Part shown: piece by piece, positions 40,898 through 49,560 of the stretch | Position numbering within the stretch: position 1 is the stretch's first letter | How the letters are laid out: each line of letters begins with the position of its first letter | DNA from: Ferranicluibacter quercicola | Lineage (GTDB): Bacteria > Pseudomonadota > Alphaproteobacteria > Rhizobiales > Rhizobiaceae | Direction: 5' to 3' | Assembly: GCF_021168455.1 (NCBI RefSeq) | Contig: NZ_JAJOZR010000008.1 | Coordinates: 224,480 to 288,479 of the forward strand | Length of the DNA stretch: 64,000 bases | Translations under genes and position numbers: made by a program | The notes under the pieces: model-generated | The model's input: the letters and a program-made list of their open reading frames with translations, nothing else | Database searches by the model: none | What the model was told of the DNA's origin: nothing

Positions 40898-41929
40898 ATG
40901 ACGACCGACCAGACCCATATGCGCCGCGAGATCAACGAGATCCCGGAAGCGGCCGCCCGGCTTCTCGAGGGGTCGCGCACAGCGCTCGATGCCGCAGGCG
41001 CGGCGCTTGCCGCACACGATCCGGCCTTTCTCGTGACGATCGCCCGCGGCTCCTCCGACCACGCCGCGCTGTTTCTGAAATATGCGATCGAGCTGACCAC
41101 CGGTCGCCCGGTCGCCTCGCTCGGGCCGTCGCTCGCCTCGATCTACGGCGCGAAGATGGCGCTGGCGGGGGCTGGCTCCATCGCCATCTCGCAGTCCGGC
41201 AAGAGCCCGGACATCGTTGCCATGGCGGAGGCCGCAACCAGGGCCGGCGCCGTCACCATCGCGCTGACCAACACGCTGCCATCGCCGATCGCCGAGGCAA
41301 GCACGCATCCGGTGCACATCATGGCCGGCCCGGAAATTGCCGTTGCCGCGACGAAGTCCTACGTGAACTCGATCATCGCCGGCCTCGCCGTGCTCGCGGC
41401 CTGGACGCAGGACGCGGCGCTCGAACGCGCGGTGCGCGACCTGCCCATGCATCTCGCCCGCGCCGTGACGCTCGACTGGAGCGCGCTGTTCGACGGCATC
41501 GGAACATCCGACTCGCTCTACGTGCTCGGTCGCGGCCCGGCGCTCGCCATTGCCAGCGAAGCGGCGCTGAAGTTCAAGGAGACATCCGGCCTGCACGCCG
41601 AGGCCTATTCCGCAGCCGAGGTGCTGCACGGGCCGGTGGCGCTGGTCGAAAAGCGCTTTCCCGTTCTCGGCCTTGCCGCGCGCGATGCGGCCGAGGCTTC
41701 CGTCACCGGCATTCTCGACGATCTCGCAGGCAAGGGCGCCCGCGCGTTCCTGACGGCAGACGCCCATGGACGCGCAGCACCCCTGCCCTTCGTCGCGACC
41801 GGCCATCCGCTCACCGACGCGCTCTGCCTGATCCTGCCCTTCTACGGCTTCGTGGAGGCATGGTCGCGCGCCAAGGGCTTCAACCCGGATCAGCCGGCAG
41901 CGCTGAAGAAAGTGACGGAAACGCGATGA
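40898..41929 (+). CDS. Double-SIS glucosamine-6-phosphate deaminase (NagB-II type)
   Basis: A 343-residue protein with two SIS domains, resembling the isomerase half of GlmS without the glutaminase domain. It shows the N-terminal REINEIPEAAARLLEG, the first sugar-phosphate loop TIARGSSDHAALFLKY followed by AISQSGKSPDIVAM, and the second domain VLGRGPALAIASEAALKFKETSGLHAEAYSAAEVLHGP. It is expected to convert glucosamine 6-phosphate to fructose 6-phosphate and ammonia. ATG 40898 is preferred because AAGGA lies 10 bases upstream; ATG 40889 and TTG 40880 are alternatives. Confidence 0.88.
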   Translation: MTTDQTHMRREINEIPEAAARLLEGSRTALDAAGAALAAHDPAFLVTIARGSSDHAALFLKYAIELTTGRPVASLGPSLASIYGAKMALAGAGSIAISQSGKSPDIVAMAEAATRAGAVTIALTNTLPSPIAEASTHPVHIMAGPEIAVAATKSYVNSIIAGLAVLAAWTQDAALERAVRDLPMHLARAVTLDWSALFDGIGTSDSLYVLGRGPALAIASEAALKFKETSGLHAEAYSAAEVLHGPVALVEKRFPVLGLAARDAAEASVTGILDDLAGKGARAFLTADAHGRAAPLPFVATGHPLTDALCLILPFYGFVEAWSRAKGFNPDQPAALKKVTETR

Positions 41930-43101
41930 ACGCACAGCGCGACGACACGGCTTTCGCCGTCATCGGTGCCCGGATCTTCGACGGGCAGGACTGGCACGCC
42001 GGACAGGCGCTTCTGGTCGGCAGCGGCGTCGTCACCGGCATCGTCGCGCTGGAGGCTCTGCCTGAAGGGATCGAGACGGTGTCTGCCGACGGACACCTGC
42101 TCGTGCCCGGTTTCATCGACCTGCAGGTCAATGGCGGCGGCGGCGCGCTGCTGAACGATGCGCCGAGCGCGGAGGCGATCCGCACGATCTGCGCGGCGCA
42201 TGCGCGCTTCGGCACGACCGCCCTCCTCCCGACGCTGATCACCGACACGCCGGATGTCCGCACGCTTGCCATCACGGCCGCGCGGGAAGCGCGGGCCGAG
42301 GGCGTTCCCGGCTTCATCGGCCTGCATCTGGAGGGCCCGCATCTGTCGGTCGCGCGCAAGGGCGTGCACGATCCGGACCTGATCCGGCCGATGGAGGCCG
42401 ACGATCTCGACGTGATCCTCGCCTGCGCCTCTCTGTTCGATGCGGTCATGGTCACGGTCGCGCCGGAAAATGCGACGCTTGCGCAGGTCGCCGCCATGAG
42501 CAAGGCCGGCATTACCGTCAGCCTCGGCCATACCGCGGCCGACTACGAGACGGTGGCGACCTATGCGCTGGCCGGCGCCCGCACCGTCACCCATCTTTTC
42601 AACGCCATGAGCCCGCTCGGGCATCGCGAGCCCGGCTGTGTCGGCGCGGCGCTCGATCTCGGCACGCTGCACGCCGGCATCATCGCCGACGGGTTTCACG
42701 TCGATCCGGTGTCCATGAGCATTGCGCTGCGCGCAAAAGCCGGACCCGGCCGGATCTTCCTCGTCACCGACGCCATGTCGACCATCGGCTCGGACCAGAC
42801 GGGATTTCTGCTCAACGGACGCGAAATCTTCCGCCGCGACGGGCGGCTGACGCTTGCCGACGGAACGCTTGCCGGTGCCGACATCGACATGCTGTCCTCC
42901 GTGCGCTTCGTCCACCAGACGCTCGATCTGCCGCTCGGCGAGGCGATCCGGATGGCGTCGGCCTATCCGGCGGACGCCATCGGCCTCTCGGCCACCAAGG
43001 GCCGGCTTCTGCCGGGGCTCGACGCGGATTTCGTCCTTCTGACGGACGATCTCGACATGGTCGCGACCTATATCGGCGGCCATGCCGTGTTTTCGGCCTG
43101 A
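41926..43101 (+). CDS. nagA: N-acetylglucosamine-6-phosphate deacetylase
   Basis: Deacetylates GlcNAc 6-phosphate to glucosamine 6-phosphate. The 391-residue amidohydrolase has the N-terminal VPGFIDLQVNGGGG, the metal ligand in HLEGPHLSVARKGVHD, GHTAADYETV, VTHLFNAMSPLGHREPG and the catalytic aspartate in FLVTDAMSTIG. ATG overlaps the upstream deaminase stop (ATGA). It feeds the NagB-II enzyme encoded just before it and receives MurQ and kinase products. Confidence 0.95.
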   Translation: MNAQRDDTAFAVIGARIFDGQDWHAGQALLVGSGVVTGIVALEALPEGIETVSADGHLLVPGFIDLQVNGGGGALLNDAPSAEAIRTICAAHARFGTTALLPTLITDTPDVRTLAITAAREARAEGVPGFIGLHLEGPHLSVARKGVHDPDLIRPMEADDLDVILACASLFDAVMVTVAPENATLAQVAAMSKAGITVSLGHTAADYETVATYALAGARTVTHLFNAMSPLGHREPGCVGAALDLGTLHAGIIADGFHVDPVSMSIALRAKAGPGRIFLVTDAMSTIGSDQTGFLLNGREIFRRDGRLTLADGTLAGADIDMLSSVRFVHQTLDLPLGEAIRMASAYPADAIGLSATKGRLLPGLDADFVLLTDDLDMVATYIGGHAVFSA

Positions 43102-43126
43102 CAGCGATCGCTGCCGCCGATCCCGA

Positions 43127-43840
43127 TCAGAGCGCTGCCTTGAGCGCCCTGACGACAGCGGCGTCCGTGCGGCGCGCCGTTTCGGGCGCAAAGCCCAGTT
43201 CCACGAGACGGCGATCGTCCGTCGGGACGGTGACCGAGCACGAGGCGTGAACCTCCGACACGCCGGTGCCCAGCAGCGGCCCCACGGTCGCCAGCGTGAC
43301 GCCGGAACCCGGCATGATCGAGAGGCGGCTCCCAGCCCTGCGGACGAGATCCGTGATGGCAGCGAGACCTTCAGCTGCCGTCTTCTCTCCACCCGAGGTC
43401 AGGATCCGCTCGAAGCCGAGATCGATCGCCGTGTCGAGCGCTGCCGCCTGATCCGGCACGAGGTCGAAGGCGCGGTGGAGCGTTCGGCCCATATGGACGG
43501 CGCGGTGCGTAAGACGGGCCAGGCAGGCGGCGTCGAGGCAGCGATCGGCAAGGCTCGCGCCCAGCACGACGCCCGCAAGGCCGGCCTGCCGCGCGGCATC
43601 GATCTCCGCCTCCATCATGGCGATCTCGGTGTCGCCGAAGATGAAATCGCCGGCGCGCGGGCGGATCATCGCATAGGCGGGCACGGGCATGCGGCCGGCA
43701 AGCTGCATCAGCCCCGCGGTCGGCGTCAGGCCGCCGAGCGACAGGGCGGAGCAAAGCTCGATCCGGTCGGCGCCCCCCTCCACCGCGGCGCGGAGGCCGG
43801 CCGCGTCATCGACACAGACTTCGAGCAGGACACGGGTCAT
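43127..43840 (-). CDS. cutC: CutC family protein
   Basis: A 237-residue TIM-barrel protein of the CutC family. Typical parts are LEVCVDDAAGLRAAVEGGADRIELCSALSLGGLTPTAGL at the N-terminus, VPAYAMIRPRAGDF, HRAFDLVPD and ILTSGGEKTAAEG. CutC was named for copper homeostasis, but its biochemical role is unsettled. Here it is coupled by a four-base overlap to a ROK sugar kinase and an amidase next to amino-sugar genes, which argues for a carbohydrate-related role in this organism (inference). Confidence 0.92.
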   Translation of the reverse strand: MTRVLLEVCVDDAAGLRAAVEGGADRIELCSALSLGGLTPTAGLMQLAGRMPVPAYAMIRPRAGDFIFGDTEIAMMEAEIDAARQAGLAGVVLGASLADRCLDAACLARLTHRAVHMGRTLHRAFDLVPDQAAALDTAIDLGFERILTSGGEKTAAEGLAAITDLVRRAGSRLSIMPGSGVTLATVGPLLGTGVSEVHASCSVTVPTDDRRLVELGFAPETARRTDAAVVRALKAAL

Positions 43841-44748
43841 CGGTCGTCTCCCGTCAGGGCGAGGAGGGCGGCGCCGATCAGGCCGGGCTCGATGCGGCAT
43901 TCCCCCGGCACGACCAGCGGCCGGTCGAATTTGCGCAGGATGCGGGCGCGGACCGCCTGATCGATGGCCGCAATCAGCGGCGCGACACCGGACAGGCCGC
44001 CGCCGACGGGCACGATGGTCGCGCCGGTGATGTTGATGGCGAGCGCCAGAGGCGAGGATACGAGGTCGACCAGAACCTCGATCGTGCGGGCGGCCCCCGC
44101 ATCGCCGGCCTGCCAGCGCGCGGTGATCTCGTGGCTCGGCAGCGCTTCGCCGTGCAGCAGCTGGTGAAGGCGCTCCATGCCGCGCGCGGCACCGATCGTA
44201 TCGACGCAGCCGCTCTGGCCGCAGCCGCAGGGAAAGGCGGGAATGGCGACCGGCGGGCTTCCGGCCGTGGCGGCGACGGCGGGCCCGTGCCCCCACTCTC
44301 CGGCAAAGCCGCCATCGCCATTGATCAGTCGCCCGTTGGCGACCAGGCCGCCGCCGACGCCCGTGCCGAGGATGACGCCGAAGACGATGCGGTGTCCGCG
44401 TCCGGCGCCAAGACCGGCTTCCGCCAGCGCGAAGCAGTCGGCATCATTGGCGATCAGCACCGGCATGCGGAGGCGGTCGCCGAGATCGCGGGCGAGCGGG
44501 CGCTGGTGCAGGCAGGGAATGTTGGCGACGGTAATGGCTTGCGTGTCCGGATCGACCACGCCGGCAATCGACAGGGCGATGCGCTCGGGCCGGACGCCGG
44601 CCTCCTCGAAGGCGGCCTCCAGCGTCGCGACGAAGGCATCGAAGTCGTGGAGCGGCGTCGGCCGGCGCGTCAGCGGACGAATATCCTCCAGCGAGGTGGC
44701 GACGGCCCCCTTGATGGCGGAGCCGCCGATATCGAAACAGACGATCAT
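43837..44748 (-). CDS. ROK family sugar kinase
   Basis: A 303-residue ROK-family kinase with the N-terminal ATP motif CFDIGGSAIKGAV, the catalytic aspartate in IANDADCFALAEAG, GTGVGGGLVANGRLINGDGGFAGEWGHG and the zinc motif CGCGQSGCVD, in which the usual final Glu is Asp. Probable substrates are GlcNAc, ManNAc or glucose; the genomic context favours an amino sugar. It overlaps both neighbours by four bases (amidase before, cutC after). It is a second, unrelated sugar kinase within 5 kb of the BadF-type one. Confidence 0.9.
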   Translation of the reverse strand: MIVCFDIGGSAIKGAVATSLEDIRPLTRRPTPLHDFDAFVATLEAAFEEAGVRPERIALSIAGVVDPDTQAITVANIPCLHQRPLARDLGDRLRMPVLIANDADCFALAEAGLGAGRGHRIVFGVILGTGVGGGLVANGRLINGDGGFAGEWGHGPAVAATAGSPPVAIPAFPCGCGQSGCVDTIGAARGMERLHQLLHGEALPSHEITARWQAGDAGAARTIEVLVDLVSSPLALAINITGATIVPVGGGLSGVAPLIAAIDQAVRARILRKFDRPLVVPGECRIEPGLIGAALLALTGDDR

Positions 44749-46109
44749 GCATCACCCCGGATGACAGGTTCGGCTGCGAGCGCGGCCGACAGCAACCGGC
44801 GATCCTCGCCCCGCGGCGCGGAGAGAAGGAAGCCGACCGGCAGGCCGGCATCGCCGGTGCCGCAGGGAATGGAGATGCCGCAACCGTCGAGGAAGTTGCC
44901 CACCAGCGTGTTGCGCAGCGTGCGGAAATTGGTGTCCACGAACAGCGCATCATCGGCGAGAAGCGGTGCGATCGGCGGCGCGACATGGGGCAATGTCGGA
45001 TGAGCCAGCAGTTCGCGCGGGCCGAGCATGGCGGAGAAGGCGGCGATCATCCTGCTGCGGGCGGAGGCCAGTGCGACATAATCGGTCATCGCGGTCTTCT
45101 CGCCCATCCGCGTGCGGGTGACGACGCGCGGGTCCATCCGTTCCGCGTCGGGACCGGCAAGCCGTTCGCGATGCAGCGCGAAGGCCTCGGCGGTCACGAG
45201 CGCGCCGTGGCGGGCGAAAAGCTCGAAGACCTCGGCAAAGAGCGGCACCGCCCGGCGCTCGATACGGGCTCCGGCATCGGCAAGACGCGAAAGCGCCGCC
45301 TCGAAGGCGGCGACGACAGCGGGTTCGGCGCCATCGAACATCACGGTCTGCGGCACGACGAGCGTCAGCCCGTCGATCTCGCCGCGACCGGCTTCGGGCC
45401 TGCCGAGGCCGCGCATCGCGGCATCCACCCAGACGGCATCCTGCACCGTCCGGCAGAGGGGCCCGAGCGAATCGAGGCTGGCGGCAAGGTGAAAGACGCC
45501 GTCCATGGCGTAGCGGCCGCGCGTCGCCTTGTAGCCGACGATGCCGTTCAGGGCCGTGGGAATGCGGATCGAGCCGCCGGTGTCGGTGCCGATCGCGACC
45601 GGCACGAGACCGGCCGCCACGGCGACGGCCGAGCCGGACGAGGAGCCGCCGGGAATGCGCGGCACGTCGGTAGAGGCGGCATTGGCCGGCGTTCCGTAAT
45701 GCGGATTGATGCCGAGGCCGGAAAAAGCGAACTCGCTCATATTGGTCCGGCCGACCGCCACCATGCCGGCGGCTGCGAGTGCCGCGACGACGGCGGCATC
45801 CTTTTTCGCCGGGCCCTCGTCGAGGACGACCGAGCCTGCCCGGGTCACCGCACCCTTGGTATCGAACAGGTCCTTCCAGGCGACGGGAATGCCGTCGAGC
45901 AGGCCGAGCGACCGGCCGGCCTTCAGGCGCGCACCGGCGGACGCGGCTTCGCTCAAGGCCCGCGTCTCCAGAACCTCCGTGAAGATCGCCGGATCGGCGG
46001 CCGCGATGCCGGCGAGCACCGTTTCCACTAAATCGACCGGGTCGAGGGCGCCATTCTGGAGAAGGACGGCGAGGCTGGCGACGGAAAGGTCCGTCCTGAT
46101 ATCGTTCAT
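44745..46109 (-). CDS. Amidase signature family enzyme
   Basis: A 454-residue amidase with the Ser-cisSer-Lys triad intact: lysine in GIPVAWKDLFDTKG near residue 78, cis-serine in GTDTGGSIRIPT and nucleophile serine in the PGGSSSGSAVAVAAG signature near residue 150. The substrate is unknown; it hydrolyses some amide. First gene of the amidase-ROK-cutC operon, which suggests an amide-linked or acylated sugar substrate, but this is inference. Divergent from the CysZ-like gene with a 187-base gap. Confidence 0.88.
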   Translation of the reverse strand: MNDIRTDLSVASLAVLLQNGALDPVDLVETVLAGIAAADPAIFTEVLETRALSEAASAGARLKAGRSLGLLDGIPVAWKDLFDTKGAVTRAGSVVLDEGPAKKDAAVVAALAAAGMVAVGRTNMSEFAFSGLGINPHYGTPANAASTDVPRIPGGSSSGSAVAVAAGLVPVAIGTDTGGSIRIPTALNGIVGYKATRGRYAMDGVFHLAASLDSLGPLCRTVQDAVWVDAAMRGLGRPEAGRGEIDGLTLVVPQTVMFDGAEPAVVAAFEAALSRLADAGARIERRAVPLFAEVFELFARHGALVTAEAFALHRERLAGPDAERMDPRVVTRTRMGEKTAMTDYVALASARSRMIAAFSAMLGPRELLAHPTLPHVAPPIAPLLADDALFVDTNFRTLRNTLVGNFLDGCGISIPCGTGDAGLPVGFLLSAPRGEDRRLLSAALAAEPVIRGDA

Positions 46110-46296
46110 GATGCGCTCCGGCGAGGTTGCCGTTCTCTCCTACTGCATTCTCGTGGAAACCAAAATCGGCCCCGGCGATTTCTGCACGGCGGAAACAGAC
46201 CATCACGTCGCTTTGCCGGCGCCGTCTTGCGGGGATCGGGCGGGCGCTCTACATGAGTTTTCGCACTGCAACACGCACAAGCCCTGGAGCCGCCGG

Positions 46297-47058
46297 ATGA
46301 TCTTTCACGCTGCCCGCCTGTCGTTTGCCAATCTCTTCGCGCCGGAGACGCGCGCCGCGTTCTGGAAGACGCTCGGCCTGACGATCCTGGCGCTGGTGCT
46401 GCTCTGGCTGGCCTTGCGCGAGAGCTTCGTCTACTTCGTCGCCCCGCTCGTCACCGAGATGCTGCCGGGCACGCCGGAATGGGCGGGCTGGTTCACCTTC
46501 ATCCTCATCATCCTCGCCAGTATCGGTCTGGCGCTCGGGCTTGCCCTGCTGCTTGCGCCCGTGACCGCCTTGATCGCCGGATTCTTTCTCGACGATGTCG
46601 CCGAGGTCATCGAGACGCGGGATTATCCGGACGAGCCGGCGGGGCGGGCGCTGCCGTTGGGCGAGGCGATCCGAGGCACGCTGAAATTCCTCGGCATCGT
46701 GCTGGTCGGCAACCTGATCGCGCTGTTCCTGCTGCTGGTGCCGGGCATCAACGTGGTCGCCTTCTTCCTCGTCAACGGCTACCTGCTCGGCCGGGAGTTC
46801 TTCGAATTCGCCGCCATGCGGTTCCGCTCGCCGGAAGAGGCCCGGGCCTTCCGCTCCAAGCATCGCACGACGATCTTCATGGCGGGCCTTCTGCTCGCCG
46901 CCTTCCTGGCCGTCCCGATCGTCAACCTTCTGACGCCGCTGTTTGCGGCCGGGCTGATGGTGCATCTGCACAAGGCGCTCTCGGCGCGCGACCCGGAATT
47001 CGGCTATCCCCGCATCCGCCCCTCGGCGCGGCCACCGCTGCAGAACGCGCCTCTCTGA
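46297..47058 (+). CDS. CysZ/EI24-like membrane protein
   Basis: A 253-residue inner-membrane protein of the EI24/CysZ (DUF540) family with four or more long helices: LGLTILALVLLWLALRESFVYF, WFTFILIILASIGLALGLAL, FLGIVLVGNLIALFLLLVPGINVVAFFLVNGYLLGREFFEFAAMRF and FMAGLLLAAFLAVPIVNLLTPLFAAGLMVH in outline. The GREFFEFAAMR and NxLTPLFAxxxMVHLHK parts are typical of the family. CysZ proteins move sulfate, but many alphaproteobacterial members are untested. ATG 46297 follows GGAG at 8 bases. Confidence 0.85.
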   Translation: MIFHAARLSFANLFAPETRAAFWKTLGLTILALVLLWLALRESFVYFVAPLVTEMLPGTPEWAGWFTFILIILASIGLALGLALLLAPVTALIAGFFLDDVAEVIETRDYPDEPAGRALPLGEAIRGTLKFLGIVLVGNLIALFLLLVPGINVVAFFLVNGYLLGREFFEFAAMRFRSPEEARAFRSKHRTTIFMAGLLLAAFLAVPIVNLLTPLFAAGLMVHLHKALSARDPEFGYPRIRPSARPPLQNAPL

Positions 47059-47481
47059 CCGAGGAAACCGGCGACGGGTCTCTGCCCTGGGGCACGCCGA
47101 CAGCGCAGCGACAGACCGTATCGCTTCCTTGAAGGACAGCACGACAATCTCGCCGGCTTTCCCGGCGGGGGTCGACCGCGCTCGTAGGTAAGTCCCGACG
47201 AAGTTTCGTCTTTCGCCGATTGCGGCAAGCTAAACGTTTTCTCGCACATGCAAAACAACCAAAAATAGTGTTGCTTACTTTTGCGCCTTTCTACGATGCC
47301 GCGCCTTTTTACAGTGTTGGACAGTAGAAACACGATATTTGTGTATCCGGCTTAGTGATGTCTTAAAAACCTAAGCCTATAAAGCAGGGTGGTTCCTGGC
47401 TGCAGGCGGGGGGTAGGACAAGCGGTCGCCGACGTGCGGACGCCTGTCGGTGGACGCAGGGAGGCAACGGGGAACGACATC
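47059..47481. other. 423-base intergenic stretch upstream of the HD-GYP gene
   Basis: No gene seen. A CGCCGG-CTTTC-CCGGCG hairpin (47151-47167) may terminate the preceding gene. From about 47220 to 47390 the sequence is clearly more AT-rich than its surroundings and holds GGCTTAG (47349-47355) / CTAAGCC (47371-47377), a perfect 7-bp hairpin, about 105 bases before the HD-GYP start. It is probably the promoter and leader of that gene; no known riboswitch class was recognised. Confidence 0.45.
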
Positions 47482-48447
47482 ATGGTGAAGCGTATCGAGA
47501 GGGATGAGGTCCGGGTTGGCATGTTCATCGAGTCGCTCGAGGGTGCCTGGCAGGACAATCCCTTCGGCCAGCGCCGTTTCCTGTTGCGGTCGGAGACGGA
47601 GGTCGACCTCATCAGGAACAGCCGGATCACGGGCATCTATATCAACCTTGCCAAAGGCGTCGATGTCGACGGGTCGAGCGGCCGTTTCGCCACCCCGACG
47701 CCCCCGCGCCGCAATCCTTCCCGAGAGGCGGTGGTGGACGAACGCCGCGCGACGGTCAGGGTCGTCCAGGCCTCGGTCAAGCGGCTGGAAACCGCTTTCA
47801 ACCAGAGCCGCAGCGGCGAGCCGATCAACATCGAGAGCGTGTCCGAGATCGTGGGCGACATCTCGGCCCAGATCGGCGACAGTCCGGCCATCCTGCTCGA
47901 TATCACCCGGCTGAAATCCAAGGACAAGGTGACCTTCGTCCATTCCGTCGCCGTGTCGGCCCTGCTCGTGCATTTCGCCCGTCACATGCAGTTCGAGGAG
48001 CCGCTGGTGCACGTGCTGGGCTTTGCAGGGCTGGTGCACGATATCGGCAAGCTGGCGATTCCCACCACCATCCTCAACAAGTCCAGCGCCCTGACCGCAG
48101 ACGAACGCGATATCGTCATGCAGCATCCGGCCGTCGGCCACGATATTCTCAAGCGGCAGGCCAACCTGCCGGGTGTCGTGCTGGACATCTGCCGGCATCA
48201 CCATGAGCGCATGAACGGCAAGGGCTATCCGGACGGTCTCCCCGCCGGGGACCTCTCGCTCTATGTGCGCATGAGCACGATCTGCGACGTCTACGAGGCG
48301 GTGACCTCGGTGCGCCCCTACAAGAAGCCGTGGTCGTCCGCGACCGCCCTGTCGTGGATGCTGCAGCATGGCGACCATTTCGATATCCCGCTGCTCTGGA
48401 AGTTCATTCTCAGCCTCGATTCGGAGCTGACCAGGGGCGTGGCCTGA
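47482..48447 (+). CDS. HD-GYP domain phosphodiesterase (with DUF3391-like N-terminus)
   Basis: A 321-residue cytoplasmic protein. The N-terminal part (about 1-70) begins VKRIERDEVRVGMFIESLEGAWQDNPF, as in DUF3391. The HD-GYP domain (about 125-305) has the metal HD in FAGLVHDIGKLAIPTTIL and the specificity motif HHHERMNGKGYPDGL. The domain hydrolyses c-di-GMP to pGpG or GMP. ATG 47482 gives the best start. It is the third c-di-GMP protein of the window and stands alone by layout, with a long AT-rich leader. Confidence 0.93.
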   Translation: MVKRIERDEVRVGMFIESLEGAWQDNPFGQRRFLLRSETEVDLIRNSRITGIYINLAKGVDVDGSSGRFATPTPPRRNPSREAVVDERRATVRVVQASVKRLETAFNQSRSGEPINIESVSEIVGDISAQIGDSPAILLDITRLKSKDKVTFVHSVAVSALLVHFARHMQFEEPLVHVLGFAGLVHDIGKLAIPTTILNKSSALTADERDIVMQHPAVGHDILKRQANLPGVVLDICRHHHERMNGKGYPDGLPAGDLSLYVRMSTICDVYEAVTSVRPYKKPWSSATALSWMLQHGDHFDIPLLWKFILSLDSELTRGVA

Positions 48448-48543
48448 GACGCAAAGCTTGGGTTTCCCGAAGAAACCTCTCTCTTTCCCCGTCAGTCCGC
48501 TTTATGGTGTCGCGTCACAATCAGGACGGATACCAGCGAGCCG

Positions 48544-49365
48544 ATGAAGAATATGCGTCTTTTTTCCAGTATGGGCGGCCTGCCGGGCCAGAGCGAACTG
48601 CTGTCGAGCAAAGCGGTGTTCACAACCGCCTATGCGGTCATTCCCGGCAGCGTCATGCGCGACATCGTCACCAGCGTGCTGCCGCACTGGACGGGCACGC
48701 GCGCCTGGATCATCTCGCGGCCGCTGACCGGCTTTTCCGAGACCTTCTCGCAATACATCATGGAGGTGGCACCGGGCGGCGGCAGCGACAGGCCGGAACC
48801 CGATGCACGCGCCTCCGCCGCGATCTTCGTGGTCGATGGCGACATGGTCGTGACCTTCGAGGGCGAAGAGAAGGCCTTGCGGAGCGGGTCCTTCGCCTAT
48901 CTCCCCGCCGGCCGGTACTGGACGCTGAAGAACACGGGCGACGGGCCCGTAAAATTCCACTGGGTCCGCAAGGCCTTCGAGGTTGTCGACGGGCTGGAGG
49001 CTCCGCCCGCCGTCTTTACCCATGAAGACGACTGCGAGATCAGCGCCATGCCCGATACGGACGGTCGCTGGGCGACGACGCGGTTTCTCGATCCGGACGA
49101 CGTGCGCTACGACATGCATCTCAACATCGTCACCTTCGAGCCGGGCGCGGTCATTCCGTTTCTCGAGACGCATGTGATGGAGCATGGGCTCTACGTGCTG
49201 GAAGGCCGTGCCGTCTACCGGCTGAACGAGGACTGGGTGGAGGTGGAGGCCGGCGACTATATGTGGCTGCGCGCCTTCTGCCCGCAGGCCTGCTATGCCG
49301 GCGGACCCGGCCGCTTCCGCTATCTGCTCTACAAGGACGTCAACCGTCACACCAAGCTCTGGTAG
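48544..49365 (+). CDS. allE: (S)-ureidoglycine aminohydrolase
   Basis: A 273-residue bicupin that releases ammonia from (S)-ureidoglycine to give ureidoglycolate in allantoin breakdown. The N-terminal cupin has FSQYIMEVAPGGGSDRPEPD, and the C-terminal cupin has the metal-ligand region VIPFLETHVMEHGLYVLEGRAVYRLNEDWVEVEAGDYMWLRAFCPQ in outline. Other ureide genes are not next to it in this window. Upstream of the start the ribosome-binding site is weak. The identification rests on the family-typical LSSKAVFTTAYAVIPGSVMRDIV N-terminus and the YLLYKDVNRH end. Confidence 0.88.
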   Translation: MKNMRLFSSMGGLPGQSELLSSKAVFTTAYAVIPGSVMRDIVTSVLPHWTGTRAWIISRPLTGFSETFSQYIMEVAPGGGSDRPEPDARASAAIFVVDGDMVVTFEGEEKALRSGSFAYLPAGRYWTLKNTGDGPVKFHWVRKAFEVVDGLEAPPAVFTHEDDCEISAMPDTDGRWATTRFLDPDDVRYDMHLNIVTFEPGAVIPFLETHVMEHGLYVLEGRAVYRLNEDWVEVEAGDYMWLRAFCPQACYAGGPGRFRYLLYKDVNRHTKLW

Positions 49366-49560
49366 ACGCACGCGCATTGGCCTCGCGGCCCTGCCCAGCG
49401 AACGCATCGGCGCCCTGTACCGCAACCGGCACGACAACCCGAAAGGGCTGGCCCTGCGGACCGGCGGCCGGTATAGGACAGTGGGCGTGTGCTGCGTGCG
49501 CCCTCGGCTGCCCGAAAACCTACGGAGACTGTGTCCAACCTTTTCGAGGTGCCAAACACC

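Noticed and set aside
47220..47481. A c-di-GMP riboswitch upstream of the HD-GYP gene.
   Set aside because: The conserved GEMM core motifs were not found; only generic hairpins are present.
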